Shown here in pieces: positions 1 to 8,799 of a stretch of 64,000 bases of DNA; position 1 is the first letter of the stretch, and each line of letters opens with the position of its first letter. The notes under the pieces are model-generated. The model was not told where the DNA came from and ran no database searches. It saw only the letters and a list, made by a program, of their open reading frames with translations. The position numbers and the translations under genes are program-made. The stretch comes from Sinomonas sp. ASV322 (GTDB taxonomy: Bacteria; Actinomycetota; Actinomycetes; Actinomycetales; Micrococcaceae), in contig NZ_JAVFJJ010000016.1 of NCBI RefSeq assembly GCF_030908245.1, positions 20,069-84,068 on the forward strand, in the 5' to 3' direction.

Positions 1-958
1 GCGCCTCGCCGTACCGCATCGACGTGAGTGGGCAATGGACCATGCTCGCGCCCGACGCGGCGAGGCGCGCGAGGTCGCCCCGGTCCTCCCCGTGGACCCG
101 CGAGTTCCGGTCGAGGAACAGGGCATGGGGGATGAGGAGGCGCTCGCCGAGGAGGCCCGCGTCGTCAAGCAGCTCAAGCGGGGTCATGCCGTGCCGCTCG
201 ATGACGAGCGCCCGTTCGCTCAGGCCCTGAAGGCTGTGGAGGCGGACGAGCACGTCCCGTTCCCTCGAGATTCGAGCCGTCTCGTCGAGGAGCTCGCGCG
301 TGAGCGTCTCGATCCGGCACGGCAGCAGGACGCCCGAGACGAGGGGGTCGCCGAGCTGCTCGGCGAAGTCAAGGAAGCGGACTGCGTCCTTGAGGCCCTC
401 GCGGCCGAGGTCCTCGTCGAACAGGACGCCCACGGTGCCGTCGTCGAGCGCGACGTTGACGCCCGAGCGGTACGCCGGACCGAGGAAGGCCCGCAGGCCA
501 ATCTGTCGGGACGTCTCCGCCATGCCCGTGAGCTCGTCGAAGCTCTCCGCCCACGACGAATGGATCTCCGAGGCGATCGGCATGAAGCTCGTGACGCCGT
601 GGAGCGCGAGCTGGATGAGGGCGTAGTGCCGGATGTCCTGGCGCTCCTCGGGCGTGAAGACGTCCGCGCGTCGCGTGCGGAAGTAGTCCTCGGACCAGAG
701 ATGCCCGCGGGACAGCTCGCCGCCCGCCCAGCTGTCGAGGATGAGGTGGTCGATGTCCGAGAGGGCATCGAGGTCGATCAGGCCGGGCATGATCAGCGCG
801 TCGCCGAGATCGCGGTGGCTCTCCGCCGCTGGGGCGCCCGCGGTGGGGCCCGCGTAGACCACCACGCCGTCCTCGTGGACCACAGTTCCGTGGTCCACGA
901 CGATGTGGCGGCCATCGCGATGGGCGAGGAGATAGCGGGCCGAAACAGAGCTCTTCAC
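1..958 (-). CDS. Amidohydrolase-family protein, C-terminus outside window
   Basis: The reading frame runs from a GTG at 958, behind an AGGAGG-type ribosome binding site at 963-968, to the left edge without a stop (319 codons visible). The protein has an N-terminal beta-sandwich-like stretch and then PGLID near residue 57, the usual entry to the metal-binding HxH of the superfamily. Here the residues that follow are LDALSDIDH, so the canonical HxH is absent. Later landmarks are HSLQG, PHALFLD and VHCPLTS, the last resembling the TRZ/ATZ (chlorohydrolase/deaminase) branch. It is the third gene of a leftward unit after a deaminase-like amidohydrolase and a binding lipoprotein, downstream of a GntR operator pair. 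Fold assignment is good; the reaction is unknown and the altered metal motif could mean a changed activity. Confidence 0.75.
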   Translation of the reverse strand, partial: MKSSVSARYLLAHRDGRHIVVDHGTVVHEDGVVVYAGPTAGAPAAESHRDLGDALIMPGLIDLDALSDIDHLILDSWAGGELSRGHLWSEDYFRTRRADVFTPEERQDIRHYALIQLALHGVTSFMPIASEIHSSWAESFDELTGMAETSRQIGLRAFLGPAYRSGVNVALDDGTVGVLFDEDLGREGLKDAVRFLDFAEQLGDPLVSGVLLPCRIETLTRELLDETARISRERDVLVRLHSLQGLSERALVIERHGMTPLELLDDAGLLGERLLIPHALFLDRNSRVHGEDRGDLARLAASGASMVHCPLTSMRYGEA

Positions 959-984
959 GGGTCCTCCTAGGATGGTCGAGCCAG

Positions 985-1923
985 TCAGGACGGCAGGGAC
1001 GGGTTGACCTCGGCCTTCGGGACGGCGCCGTCGGCGACGTTCCATGTGCTGAGGATCTTCTTGTACGTCCCGTCGTCGATGAGCTTGTTCAGAGCCTGGG
1101 CGACGAGGTTCGCGAGGGCCGGGTCATCCTTCGCGATCGCGATGCCGCCGGGCCCACTGTTGTAGGTGTCGCCGAGCTTTTCAACGGCGCCGTTCGTCTG
1201 CTGGGCGGCATAGCCGATCGTGGGGGAGTCGGAGACCATGGCGTCGAGCGTGCCGTTGACGAGGCGCGTGGTGATGTCCGTCTGGCTCTTGAGCGAGACG
1301 ACGTTGATGGGGCTCTTGCCGGCCTTGACGCACTTGTCGTTGCGGTCCTTGAGGTCGGGCTCCTCCTGGACGGTCCCCGTCTCGACGCCGATCGTCTTGC
1401 CGCACACGTCGTCGAGCGAGAACTTCTTCGGGTTGCCCTTCTGGACGGCCCAGAGAGTGCCCGAGTCGAAGTAGCCCACGAAGTTGACGGCAGCCAGGCG
1501 CTTCTTCGTGATGAGGAACGAGCTGACGCCGAGATCGTACTTCGGGCCGAGGGCGGGCAGGATTCCGGCGAACTCCGCCGTCTGCACGTCCACCTTGAGG
1601 CCGAGCTTCGCGCCGATCGCCTTCGCGAGGTCGACGTCGTAGCCCATCGGGGTGTGGTTGTCCGGCCCACCGAGGAATTCGGCGGGGGCGTACGTCGTGT
1701 CAGAACCGACCATGAGCGTTCCGCGCGACTTGATCGCGGCCGGCACCTGTGACGCAAGCGAATCGTCCTTCTTGACGGTGCTCGGGTCGAAGGTTGTGAC
1801 GGTGCCTGAGCTGGCGGGCTGGGCGGCGCCGGTTTCGGACGCGTTCGTGCAGCCGGTGAGGGCGAGTGCGCTCAGCGCGAGGGCGACGGTGCCCTGGAGA
1901 GCGAGCTTCTTCGAGAGGGGCAT
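985..1923 (-). CDS. Amino-acid ABC transporter substrate-binding lipoprotein (SBP family 3)
   Basis: This 312-residue protein has a lysine-bearing signal peptide ending in a lipobox (LTGC, Cys25), so it should be a lipoprotein anchored outside the membrane. The mature part has the family-3 (polar amino acid) bilobed pattern: a SDTTYAPAEF-like start of lobe 1, then GYDVDLAKAIGAKLG, and a second lobe beginning near GTVQEEPD. It lies between two amidohydrolase genes with short gaps (26 and 69 bp), all read leftward, so it is probably co-transcribed and captures the compound these enzymes process. No permease or ATPase of the amino-acid type is next to it inside the window; they may lie beyond the left edge. 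Confidence 0.88.
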   Translation of the reverse strand: MPLSKKLALQGTVALALSALALTGCTNASETGAAQPASSGTVTTFDPSTVKKDDSLASQVPAAIKSRGTLMVGSDTTYAPAEFLGGPDNHTPMGYDVDLAKAIGAKLGLKVDVQTAEFAGILPALGPKYDLGVSSFLITKKRLAAVNFVGYFDSGTLWAVQKGNPKKFSLDDVCGKTIGVETGTVQEEPDLKDRNDKCVKAGKSPINVVSLKSQTDITTRLVNGTLDAMVSDSPTIGYAAQQTNGAVEKLGDTYNSGPGGIAIAKDDPALANLVAQALNKLIDDGTYKKILSTWNVADGAVPKAEVNPSLPS

Positions 1924-1992
1924 AGCTGTCTTCCGTGATGGGTGATTGCGGGGGGTGTGGGCGTGGGCGGCGGTTTGGGTGGGCCAGCTGGA

Positions 1993-3246
1993 CTACGCGC
2001 CGATGACCGCGAGGCCGTCAGCGACGACGAGCCCCCGGTGGAGCACGGTGCGGTCCTTGCCGCGGTCCATGACGGCGGAGGCGGGCGTCTCGCCGTCGAC
2101 GAGGACGACGTCGGCCGGGTCGCCGACGTCGGCTCCCGGGCGATCGCCGATGCCCTGGACGCGTCGCGCGGCCGGGTCGAGGATGCTCGCGCCGCCCATC
2201 GTGGCCACGGCGAGGCAGTGCTCGACGAGCTCGTCCCGACGGAAGCCCTGGGTGAACGAGAGCTGCCACGTCCGGTCGAGCATGTCGGCGTTGCCGTAGG
2301 GGCTCCAGTAGTCGCGCTGGCCGTCCTCGCCGAGCCCCACGCGAATGCCGGCCTCCGCGAGGCGGGCGAGCGGGAGGTGCCGCGGGGGAGGCGGCGCGAC
2401 GGTCGCGACCGAGACGTCGAGTTCGGCCATCTCGTCGAGGAGGCGGCCGAGCGAGTCGTCGTCGATCGAGGAGAGCTGGAACGCGTGGCTGATCGTGACC
2501 TTGCCCTGCATCCCGAGGGCGCGGGTCCGTTCGAGGATGAGCTCGGTCGTGAAGGCCCCGAGCGTTCCCGTCTCGTGGAGGTGGATGTCGATGGGGGCCG
2601 AGTACTTCTCGGCGAGCCCGAACACGATGTCGAGGTGGCGTGCCGGGTCGCGGTCGAGCGCGGACGGGTCGAGCCCGCCCACGACGTTCGCGCCGGCCTG
2701 CATCGCGGCCTCGAGCAGCTTCTCGGTCCCGTCCTCGAGCAGGATCCCGGCCTGGGGGAATGCGATGATCTCGACGTCGGCCGCGTGGGCGTAGCGCTCC
2801 TTCGCCGCGAGGACCGCCTCGAAGCGCTCGAGCCGGCAGTCGACGTCGACCTGTGCGTAGGAGCGCACGCGGGTGGTGCCGCGCGCGATCATCCGTTCGA
2901 GCGTCATGGCGGCCCGCTCGCCGATCGGGGCCTCGGCGCTGCGCCAGTTCGCCCGGTCATTGAGCATCATCGCCCATACCCCTGGGGCGCCCGAGTGGGG
3001 CCGGAACGGGAGGCCGATGCGGGTCGAGTCGAGGTGGACGTGCACGTCTGAGAAGGCCGGGAACAGGAGCCGCCCGCGTCCCTCGACGACGGTCGTCTCT
3101 CCCGGGGCTGCCGCAGGGTTGTGGGGCGCGATCGAGGCGATCACGGCGTCGGGCGTTCCGGCGCGGTCGACGACGACGTCGCTCGCCTCTCTGCCCCACG
3201 GGCGGACGTTGCGGATCAGGGTCTTGGAGGCGCTCGGCTCAGTCAC
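1993..3246 (-). CDS. Cytosine-deaminase-like amidohydrolase
   Basis: A GTG start at 3246 is preferred because GAAGGA lies just upstream; the frame stays open further upstream, but that would run into the operator at 3265-3276. The product is 417 residues. It keeps the metal-centre landmarks of the CodA-type deaminase branch: DVHVHLD after the N-terminal sandwich, DIHLHET, TISHAF, and a late GEDGQRDYWSPYGNADML segment comparable to the CodA loop that holds the catalytic aspartate. It should hydrolyse an amide or amidine, or deaminate a ring. It is the first gene of the leftward unit and has a pair of GntR-type palindromes directly upstream. True substrate unknown; cytosine itself is not indicated by the context. 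Confidence 0.85.
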   Translation of the reverse strand: MTEPSASKTLIRNVRPWGREASDVVVDRAGTPDAVIASIAPHNPAAAPGETTVVEGRGRLLFPAFSDVHVHLDSTRIGLPFRPHSGAPGVWAMMLNDRANWRSAEAPIGERAAMTLERMIARGTTRVRSYAQVDVDCRLERFEAVLAAKERYAHAADVEIIAFPQAGILLEDGTEKLLEAAMQAGANVVGGLDPSALDRDPARHLDIVFGLAEKYSAPIDIHLHETGTLGAFTTELILERTRALGMQGKVTISHAFQLSSIDDDSLGRLLDEMAELDVSVATVAPPPPRHLPLARLAEAGIRVGLGEDGQRDYWSPYGNADMLDRTWQLSFTQGFRRDELVEHCLAVATMGGASILDPAARRVQGIGDRPGADVGDPADVVLVDGETPASAVMDRGKDRTVLHRGLVVADGLAVIGA

Positions 3247-3264
3247 TCGTCTCAGTCCTTCGAA

Positions 3265-3276
3265 ATTGCATGCCAA
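3265..3276. promoter_or_regulatory. GntR-type operator, copy 1 (weaker left half)
   Basis: ATTGCATGCCAA matches the local palindrome TTGGYATRCCAA fully in its right half and with two changes in its left half. It sits 19-30 bp upstream of the GTG start of the leftward amidohydrolase at 3246. Its centre (3270.5) is 84 bp from that of copy 2. Confidence 0.65.
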
Positions 3277-3348
3277 ATCAGGGGACGCCACCACGCGGGC
3301 GAGGAGAATCCCCGGATTCTCAAGGGGTCACCGCGGCTTGGAGTCAGA

Positions 3349-3360
3349 ATGGTATACCAA
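3349..3360. promoter_or_regulatory. GntR-type operator, copy 2
   Basis: ATGGTATACCAA contains a perfect 10-bp palindrome (TGGTATACCA, 3350-3359). It lies between the amidohydrolase start (3246) and the stop of the GntR gene (3401). Binding here together with copy 1, eight helical turns away, could loop the promoter of the leftward operon. Confidence 0.7.
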
Positions 3361-3400
3361 CGAGCCTAGGCCACGATGCTCCTGCTGTAAATCCCCCGGG

Positions 3401-4096
3401 CTACGTGCGATGGGGGCGATCCTCGAGCTGGCGCTCGACGATCGGGAGCGATTCGTTCCGGCTCTCCTCGACGTGGGCGAAGGAGAGGGCGGCGGCCAGC
3501 TCCGCGTGGCCGCGGCTGATCGCCTGGACGATCGCGACGTGCTCGCGGTAGAGCTCTTCCTGGTCGCGGTCCTTCGCGACGTGGAACAGCCGGCGGACGT
3601 GGCCGTTCACGGGGGTCATGAGCTTCTGGAGGAGGCGGTTGCCGCTCAGCACGAGGATCTCCTCGTGCAGGCGCGAGTTGAGGTCGGCGATCTGATCCTC
3701 GTCGGCCGCCTCAGTCGCCTCGTGCGCCCGCTCGAGCAGCGCCTCGAGCCCGGCCGGCGAGGCGCCCGCGGCGCATGCCTGCGCGGCGAGACGCGCAGCG
3801 AGGACTTCGAGGCTCGCGCGGACGTCGAACAGCTCGACAGCCGCGTTCACGGTCAGGGGCACGACGACGGCGCCCCGGCGTGGGAGCGTCTCGATGTAGC
3901 CTTCGCTCTCGAGCTGGGGGAGCGCCTCGCGCACGGGGACCCGGGACACCTGGAGCTCCTCGGCGATCTCGCGCTCGCGGATGCGGGCACCGGGAGGCAG
4001 GCTCCCGTCGATGATGCGCTCTCGGAGCCACTCGTAGACATTGTTGGCGCGCGAACCGGTTGCCGGTCCTTCTTCCGCCGGGGCTTCCGCGGTCAT
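3401..4096 (-). CDS. GntR-family transcriptional regulator, FCD subfamily
   Basis: The ATG at 4096 follows AGGGAGGA; the frame extends upstream to 4234, but that extension would run through operator copies 3 and 4. The 231-residue protein has a GntR winged helix (about residues 18-85, with IREREIAEELQVSRVPVREA as the recognition part) and an all-helical FCD effector domain with conserved RLHEEIL, NGHVRRLF and EHVAIVQAI segments that usually supply metal and ligand contacts. It is flanked by two operator pairs of the type TTGGYATRCCAA, one before its divergent neighbour (the ABC importer) and one before the leftward amidohydrolase unit, so it is the obvious local regulator and probably autoregulated. 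Most FCD regulators are repressors released by a pathway metabolite; the effector here is unknown. Confidence 0.92.
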   Translation of the reverse strand: MTAEAPAEEGPATGSRANNVYEWLRERIIDGSLPPGARIREREIAEELQVSRVPVREALPQLESEGYIETLPRRGAVVVPLTVNAAVELFDVRASLEVLAARLAAQACAAGASPAGLEALLERAHEATEAADEDQIADLNSRLHEEILVLSGNRLLQKLMTPVNGHVRRLFHVAKDRDQEELYREHVAIVQAISRGHAELAAALSFAHVEESRNESLPIVERQLEDRPHRT

Positions 4097-4164
4097 GGCG
4101 TCCTCCCTCTGTGGACTTGGGGAAATCGTACCGTCGCGAGCCTCTCGAGGGCCCAAAGAGCAGT

Positions 4165-4176
4165 TTGGCATGCCAC
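4165..4176. promoter_or_regulatory. GntR-type operator, copy 3
   Basis: TTGGCATGCCAC differs from a perfect palindrome at its last base. A further half site (TTGCCAA) follows at 4179-4185. It lies in the divergent region between the regulator start (4096) and the binding-protein start (4350). Its centre is 63 bp from that of copy 4. Confidence 0.75.
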
Positions 4177-4227
4177 ATTGCCAAAATTTAGCCCTGAGGG
4201 GGTGACTTTTGCCAGTTGATGTGTGAT

Positions 4228-4239
4228 TCTGCATGCCAA
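4228..4239. promoter_or_regulatory. GntR-type operator, copy 4
   Basis: TCTGCATGCCAA has the GCATGC core and an intact right half. It is exactly 63 bp (about six helical turns) from copy 3 and would control the rightward transporter operon, the leftward regulator, or both. Confidence 0.65.
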
Positions 4240-4349
4240 CGGTGATTTTTCGAGTCCACGGACACCGAGTCCGTGAAGGACGCGACGCACCGAGCAGCTT
4301 TCCCCCAAGTACGTCATCGGAACGATTCAGCTCCTGAGAGGAACGTCAA

Positions 4350-5918
4350 ATGGATCTCCACAAGCGGCGGTTGGTACTGAGCACGTTTGCAGCCGCGACG
4401 GCAATGGCGCTGTCGTCCTGCCAGCTGCCCACGGGCACGGTTTCTGGCGGCGGTGCTGCCAAACAGAGCACGATCGTCATCGGAAGCTCCAATACCGCAG
4501 AGACGCTTGACCCGCTTCAGTCATCCGACGCGCACAACGACTTCAACCTCGCGCCGATGTACGACCGCCTCGTGGATTTCGACGCCAAGGGCGAGAAGAT
4601 CGCGAAGCTCGCACAGGAATGGACCTTCAACGGCGACGCCACCCAGCTCACGATCACGCTGCGGAAGGGCGTGAAGTTCCATTCCGGCAACGACTTCACG
4701 GCCGCGGACGTCGTCTACAGCCTCGACCGCGCGAAGAAGATCGGTTCGGGCGCCGCGTCTTTCCTCTCGGATTACGCGTCCTCGAAAGCCGCGGACGACC
4801 TTCACGTGGTGATCACCCTGTCGAAGACCGACCTCGACTTCATTGGTGCCCTGAGCCAGATCTACATCCTCGACTCGAAGCTCGTGAAGCCGAATGAGGG
4901 CTCCGACAATGCCCAGGGCTGGCTTGGCACGCACGAGGCCGGATCGGGACCGTTCACGATGGGAAGCTACAAGCCGAATCAGGAGCTCGATCTCTCGCGG
5001 TACAAGGACTATTGGGATTTCGACGACAAGCGCCCCACCTCGATCGTCCTGCGCATGATCAATGACTCGAGCGCGAATCGCGACGAATTCCTCGCGGGCA
5101 ACGTGGACATCACGATGGGCCTTGCCGCGGTGGACGTCGAGAACATCTCGAAGGACAGCAAATACGAGGTCGTCAACATCCCGGCTCCTCGCCAGACGTA
5201 CGCGTGGCTCAACATGCAGGGCAAGATCACGGGGGATGCCCGAGTCCGGGAGGCGATCCAGCTCGCCTACGACTACAACGGCCACCTCACGAGCGCGCTC
5301 GGAAACCAGGGCACCATCGCCAACTCGATCCTGCCCGAGGGCATCGCCTGCCGCGTGGATGCCGGCAAGCCCCAGCAGAACCTCGAGAAGGCCAAGCAGC
5401 TCATCAAGGACGCGGGGGTCGAGGGGGCGACGGTCACGGTCGCCTACCAGCCCACGGTGCGCGAGTTCAACGCCTCCGGGACCATCCTGCAGGACTCGCT
5501 CAAGAAGATCGGCCTCAACGCCCAGCTCAAGGCGGTCACCTTCCCGCAGTACTCGGCGCTCGTCTCCAAGCCCGAGACGATGCCGGACGTCGCGCTCGCG
5601 TGGGACTTCGCAGCCTTCCCCGCCGCGGGACCGATGCTCAATCGCGAATGGAATTCCGCGTTCGTCGGCCAGACCAACTTCACGCGCTACACGAATCCCA
5701 AGGTGGATGCACTGCTCAAGGACGGCCTCACCGCGGCCGACCAGAAGCAGGCGTGCACCGACTTCCAGGAGGTCCAGAAGCAGGTGCTCGCGGATCATGC
5801 GCTCCTGTACATCGCCTACCCGGCGGTGACGATGGTCTCCGACAAGAAGGTCGGTCCCATTCCCTTCTCTCCCACGCAGCAGGACTTCAACGTCGGCACG
5901 CTCCGCATGGCCAAATAG
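4350..5918 (+). CDS. Peptide/nickel-type ABC transporter substrate-binding lipoprotein
   Basis: This 522-residue family-5 binding protein has a twin-arginine-like N-terminus (KRRLVLS) and a lipobox at ALSSC (Cys24). The mature part shows the usual landmarks: TAETLDPLQSS near the start, KLAQEWTF, LRKGVKFHSG, FTAADVVYSLDRA, GSGPFTMGSY and DVALAWDF. The ATG is preceded by GAGAGGAA. It starts a tightly packed rightward operon (two permeases, two ATPases, enzymes) and lies downstream of operator copies 3 and 4. The family binds peptides, opines, glycosides and many other compounds, so the ligand cannot be named; the enzyme set suggests a nitrogenous or peptide-like substrate. Confidence 0.93.
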   Translation: MDLHKRRLVLSTFAAATAMALSSCQLPTGTVSGGGAAKQSTIVIGSSNTAETLDPLQSSDAHNDFNLAPMYDRLVDFDAKGEKIAKLAQEWTFNGDATQLTITLRKGVKFHSGNDFTAADVVYSLDRAKKIGSGAASFLSDYASSKAADDLHVVITLSKTDLDFIGALSQIYILDSKLVKPNEGSDNAQGWLGTHEAGSGPFTMGSYKPNQELDLSRYKDYWDFDDKRPTSIVLRMINDSSANRDEFLAGNVDITMGLAAVDVENISKDSKYEVVNIPAPRQTYAWLNMQGKITGDARVREAIQLAYDYNGHLTSALGNQGTIANSILPEGIACRVDAGKPQQNLEKAKQLIKDAGVEGATVTVAYQPTVREFNASGTILQDSLKKIGLNAQLKAVTFPQYSALVSKPETMPDVALAWDFAAFPAAGPMLNREWNSAFVGQTNFTRYTNPKVDALLKDGLTAADQKQACTDFQEVQKQVLADHALLYIAYPAVTMVSDKKVGPIPFSPTQQDFNVGTLRMAK

Positions 5919-5924
5919 GAGGTG

Positions 5925-6953
5925 ATGACGGCCTTGTACAAATTCGTACTTCGCCGCGTCGGCCTCGCCGCACTTTCGCTCTGGGGCGTCGCGACGATCG
6001 TATTCGTCATTTCGAAGCTCATTCCGGGCGACGTCGCGCGCGTCGCGGCGGGGCGCCTCGCGACGGCCGATCAGGTTGCGCATATGCGCGAATTGCTCGG
6101 CTTGAACGATCCGCTCTACGTGCAGTATGCGGGCTACATTTCCCGGCTCGTCCAGGGAAATCTCGGCACGTCGACGATCACCCGGCAGAGCGTCGTGGGC
6201 GACCTCGCCGCAGTGCTGCCGACGACCATTCAGCTCGTGCTTCTCGGAATGCTCATCACGGTGCTCATCGCGGCCCCCGTCGGCATTGCGGCGGCCGTGA
6301 GCGAGGGAAAGGCGGCCGATATCGTGGCGCGGATCTTCCTGGTCACGAGCGGCGGCGTCCCGGTGTTCTGGCTCGCCATCATGATGCGCTGGGTTCTCGG
6401 CTCGATTCTCGGGTGGTTTCCCATTTCGGGAACGAACAGCGTCGACGGCGGCCCGCCCACGGTCACGGGCTTCACGGTGCTGGATTCGCTGCTTTTCGGC
6501 ACAGTCGGGAATTTGGCAGATTCGGTGTTCCACCTGATTCTGCCGGCCCTCGCGCTGAGCGCACCGTTCGTATCCACGCTCGCACGGCTCATCCGATCGA
6601 ACATGATGACCGCTCTCAAGGCGGACTACATCACGTTCGCAATCTCCAAGGGCGTTCCGCGGCGGCGCGTGATCTTGAGGCACGCATTCCGGTCGGCGCT
6701 CGGTTCGGTGCTCACGGTATTCGGCATGCAATTCGGCTGGATGATCAGCGCCGCGGTCCTCGTCGAGGCCGTATTCGGCCTCCCGGGGATCGGCAGCTAT
6801 CTGTACCGGGCCATCATCAACCAGGACACGTTCTCCGTCCTCGCATCGGTTCTGGTGATCGGCTTCGTCTTCATCGCGACGTCTTTCATCGTGGACCTTC
6901 TCCAGATGGCGATCGATCCGCGGGTGCGGCGCGCCCAGCTAGGAGCAGCATGA
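5925..6953 (+). CDS. ABC transporter permease, DppB type
   Basis: The roughly 342-residue polytopic membrane protein has the typical YKFVLRRVG start, a first membrane helix, the GLNDPLYVQYAGYI segment and five further helices. The EAA loop region (SKGVPRRRVILRHAFRSAL) docks the ATPase. The start is uncertain: AGGAGG (5917-5922) is very close to GTG 5922 and ATG 5925, and a TTG at 5934 would have better spacing. Its stop overlaps the next ATG (ATGA at 6950-6953), which indicates translational coupling with the second permease. Confidence 0.93.
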   Translation: MTALYKFVLRRVGLAALSLWGVATIVFVISKLIPGDVARVAAGRLATADQVAHMRELLGLNDPLYVQYAGYISRLVQGNLGTSTITRQSVVGDLAAVLPTTIQLVLLGMLITVLIAAPVGIAAAVSEGKAADIVARIFLVTSGGVPVFWLAIMMRWVLGSILGWFPISGTNSVDGGPPTVTGFTVLDSLLFGTVGNLADSVFHLILPALALSAPFVSTLARLIRSNMMTALKADYITFAISKGVPRRRVILRHAFRSALGSVLTVFGMQFGWMISAAVLVEAVFGLPGIGSYLYRAIINQDTFSVLASVLVIGFVFIATSFIVDLLQMAIDPRVRRAQLGAA

Positions 6954-7927
6954 AATCCGAAACAGCGGACGCCCACGCCGCTCCGCTCGCAGACGTTCCG
7001 GCCGTCGATGATCCGCTGCGGTTGGCCGATGCCCCGTCAGAGATAGCCGCGGCCCTGTCAGCCGGAGCAATCGGCGGAGCGGCGGGTCGGCTCGGCCGTC
7101 GGCTGTTCGGCCGGCGGACGGCGGTCGTGGACCGGATCGCGTTCGGGCTCGTCCTCCTTCTCGTCGTGGTCGCCGTCGTCGGCTCTTTCGCGAGGCCGTA
7201 CGATCCGTTCGCCGTCCAGACGTCGTCGGCCCTGCTCCCGCCGAGCTCGGCGCATCTCCTGGGCACGGACGACGTCGGGCGAGACGTGCTCTCGAGGCTC
7301 CTGGCCGGTGCCGGGCTCACCCTGCTCTCGGCGGCGGCGATCGTCGTGCTCGCCGCCGCCGTCGGAATCGTCGTCGCGAGCGTCGCAGCCCTCCTGCCCC
7401 GCCGCGTCGACGAGATCATCATGAGGGCCTGCGACATCTTCATGTCGATCCCCTCGCTCGTCCTCGCGCTCGGCCTGGCCGCCGCGCTCGGCCCCTCGAT
7501 GCTTTCGATCATCGTGGCGATGGTCGCGGCATCGTGGCCAAGCACGGCGCGGCTCACCCGGGGGATCCTCCGCGAGACGATGTCGTCGTCGTACGTCGAG
7601 TCCGCCGGGATCCTGGGCATGTCCCGGGTGCGGCTCATGCTCCGCCACGTGCTCCCGAACTCGCTCGACGCCATCTACGTCCAGGCGAGCATGGAGATCT
7701 CCGGGACGATCGTCATGATCTCAGGGCTCGCGTTCCTCGGGGTCGGCGCGCCGCCGCCGAGCCCCGACTGGGGTTCGATGATCGCCGAGGGCCAGCAGTA
7801 CATCACGACCGCATGGTGGATCTCGCTCTTCCCGGGCCTCGCGATCAGCGTCGGCGCGATCGCCTTCGGCCTCGTCGGGGACGCCGTGCGGAGCTTCGTC
7901 GATCCGACCGCAAGGAGGTCCTCATGA
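6950..7927 (+). CDS. ABC transporter permease, DppC type
   Basis: This 325-residue inner-membrane permease partner starts at ATG 6950 behind AGGAGC. It has a long, hydrophilic, alanine-rich cytoplasmic N-terminus (about 60 residues) before the first membrane helix. GTDDVGRDVLSRLLAG follows, which is the family signature, then the helices and an EAA motif (SAGILGMSRVRLMLRHVLPN). It ends FLGVGAPPPSPDWGSM and a last helix. It overlaps both neighbours by 4 bp, so the five transporter genes form one transcription unit. Confidence 0.94.
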   Translation: MKSETADAHAAPLADVPAVDDPLRLADAPSEIAAALSAGAIGGAAGRLGRRLFGRRTAVVDRIAFGLVLLLVVVAVVGSFARPYDPFAVQTSSALLPPSSAHLLGTDDVGRDVLSRLLAGAGLTLLSAAAIVVLAAAVGIVVASVAALLPRRVDEIIMRACDIFMSIPSLVLALGLAAALGPSMLSIIVAMVAASWPSTARLTRGILRETMSSSYVESAGILGMSRVRLMLRHVLPNSLDAIYVQASMEISGTIVMISGLAFLGVGAPPPSPDWGSMIAEGQQYITTAWWISLFPGLAISVGAIAFGLVGDAVRSFVDPTARRSS

Positions 7928-8799
7928 ACGACGCCGGTGCCCTCCTGAGCATCGAGAACCTCACCGTGTCGCTTCCCGAACGGGAGCGGATCGCGGGCCG
8001 GGGCGGCGATCTGACACTCGTCGACTCCCTATCCCTGGCGATCCGCCCCGGGGAACGCCTCGCGCTCGTGGGCGAGTCGGGCTCCGGCAAGTCGCTCACG
8101 GCCCGCTCGATCCTGCAGCTCGACCCCGGGCTGAGGCTCGAGGGATCGATCACGTGGAAGGGATCCGAGCTCCTCGGGGCTCCGCGACGCGTCCTGCAGA
8201 GGGTGCGCGGCGGCGAGATCTCGATGATCTTCCAGGACCCCATGACGGCCCTCAACCCCGTGCTGACGATCGGCGAGCAGGTCGCCGAGCCCCTGCTCGT
8301 GCGCGGTGTGCCGCGGCGCAAGGCGTACGCGCGCGCCGTCGAGATGCTCGACCGCCTCGGCGTGCCCAAGGCACGGGAACGCATGCGGGCGTATCCAGGC
8401 CAATTCTCGGGCGGCATGCGGCAGCGCGTCGTCATGGCCGCGGCCCTCGTCGCCCAGCCTCAGCTGCTCATCGCAGACGAGCCGACGACGGCGCTTGACG
8501 TCCGGGTCCAGGAGCAGGTCCTCGACCTGCTCGAGGAGCAGTCGAGGGAACTCAACCTCGCGGTGCTGTTCATCACCCACGACCTCGCGATCGTCGCGGG
8601 CCTCGCCCATCGCGTGGCGGTCATGTTCCGAGGCCGGCTTGTCGAGGAGAAGCTCGTCGACGACTTGTTCGAGCGTCCCGAGCACCCCTACACCCGCGGG
8701 CTCATCGGCTCGATACCCCGCCTCGACCTCGACCCCGACACCCGACTCACGACCGTGGAGGACTACCTCGTCCTCGAAGGAGGTGCACAGCATGCGTGA
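7924..8799 (+). CDS. ABC transporter ATP-binding protein, DppD type
   Basis: A 291-residue ATPase that starts at the ATG overlapping the permease stop. Walker A is GESGSGKS (near residue 46), the Q-loop is in IFQDPMTALNP, the signature is FSGGMRQR, Walker B is LLIADEPTTALD and the switch histidine is in FITHDLAIV. The C-terminal HPYTRGLIGSIPRLD segment is typical of the oligopeptide/dipeptide ATPase pair. It forms a heterodimer with the next gene product and energises import of the island's substrate. Confidence 0.95.
   Translation: MNDAGALLSIENLTVSLPERERIAGRGGDLTLVDSLSLAIRPGERLALVGESGSGKSLTARSILQLDPGLRLEGSITWKGSELLGAPRRVLQRVRGGEISMIFQDPMTALNPVLTIGEQVAEPLLVRGVPRRKAYARAVEMLDRLGVPKARERMRAYPGQFSGGMRQRVVMAAALVAQPQLLIADEPTTALDVRVQEQVLDLLEEQSRELNLAVLFITHDLAIVAGLAHRVAVMFRGRLVEEKLVDDLFERPEHPYTRGLIGSIPRLDLDPDTRLTTVEDYLVLEGGAQHA

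Noticed and set aside
4521..6731. Open frame of 736 codons on the - strand
   Set aside because: It lies opposite the ABC binding protein and permease genes and has no domain character; charged low-complexity shadow.
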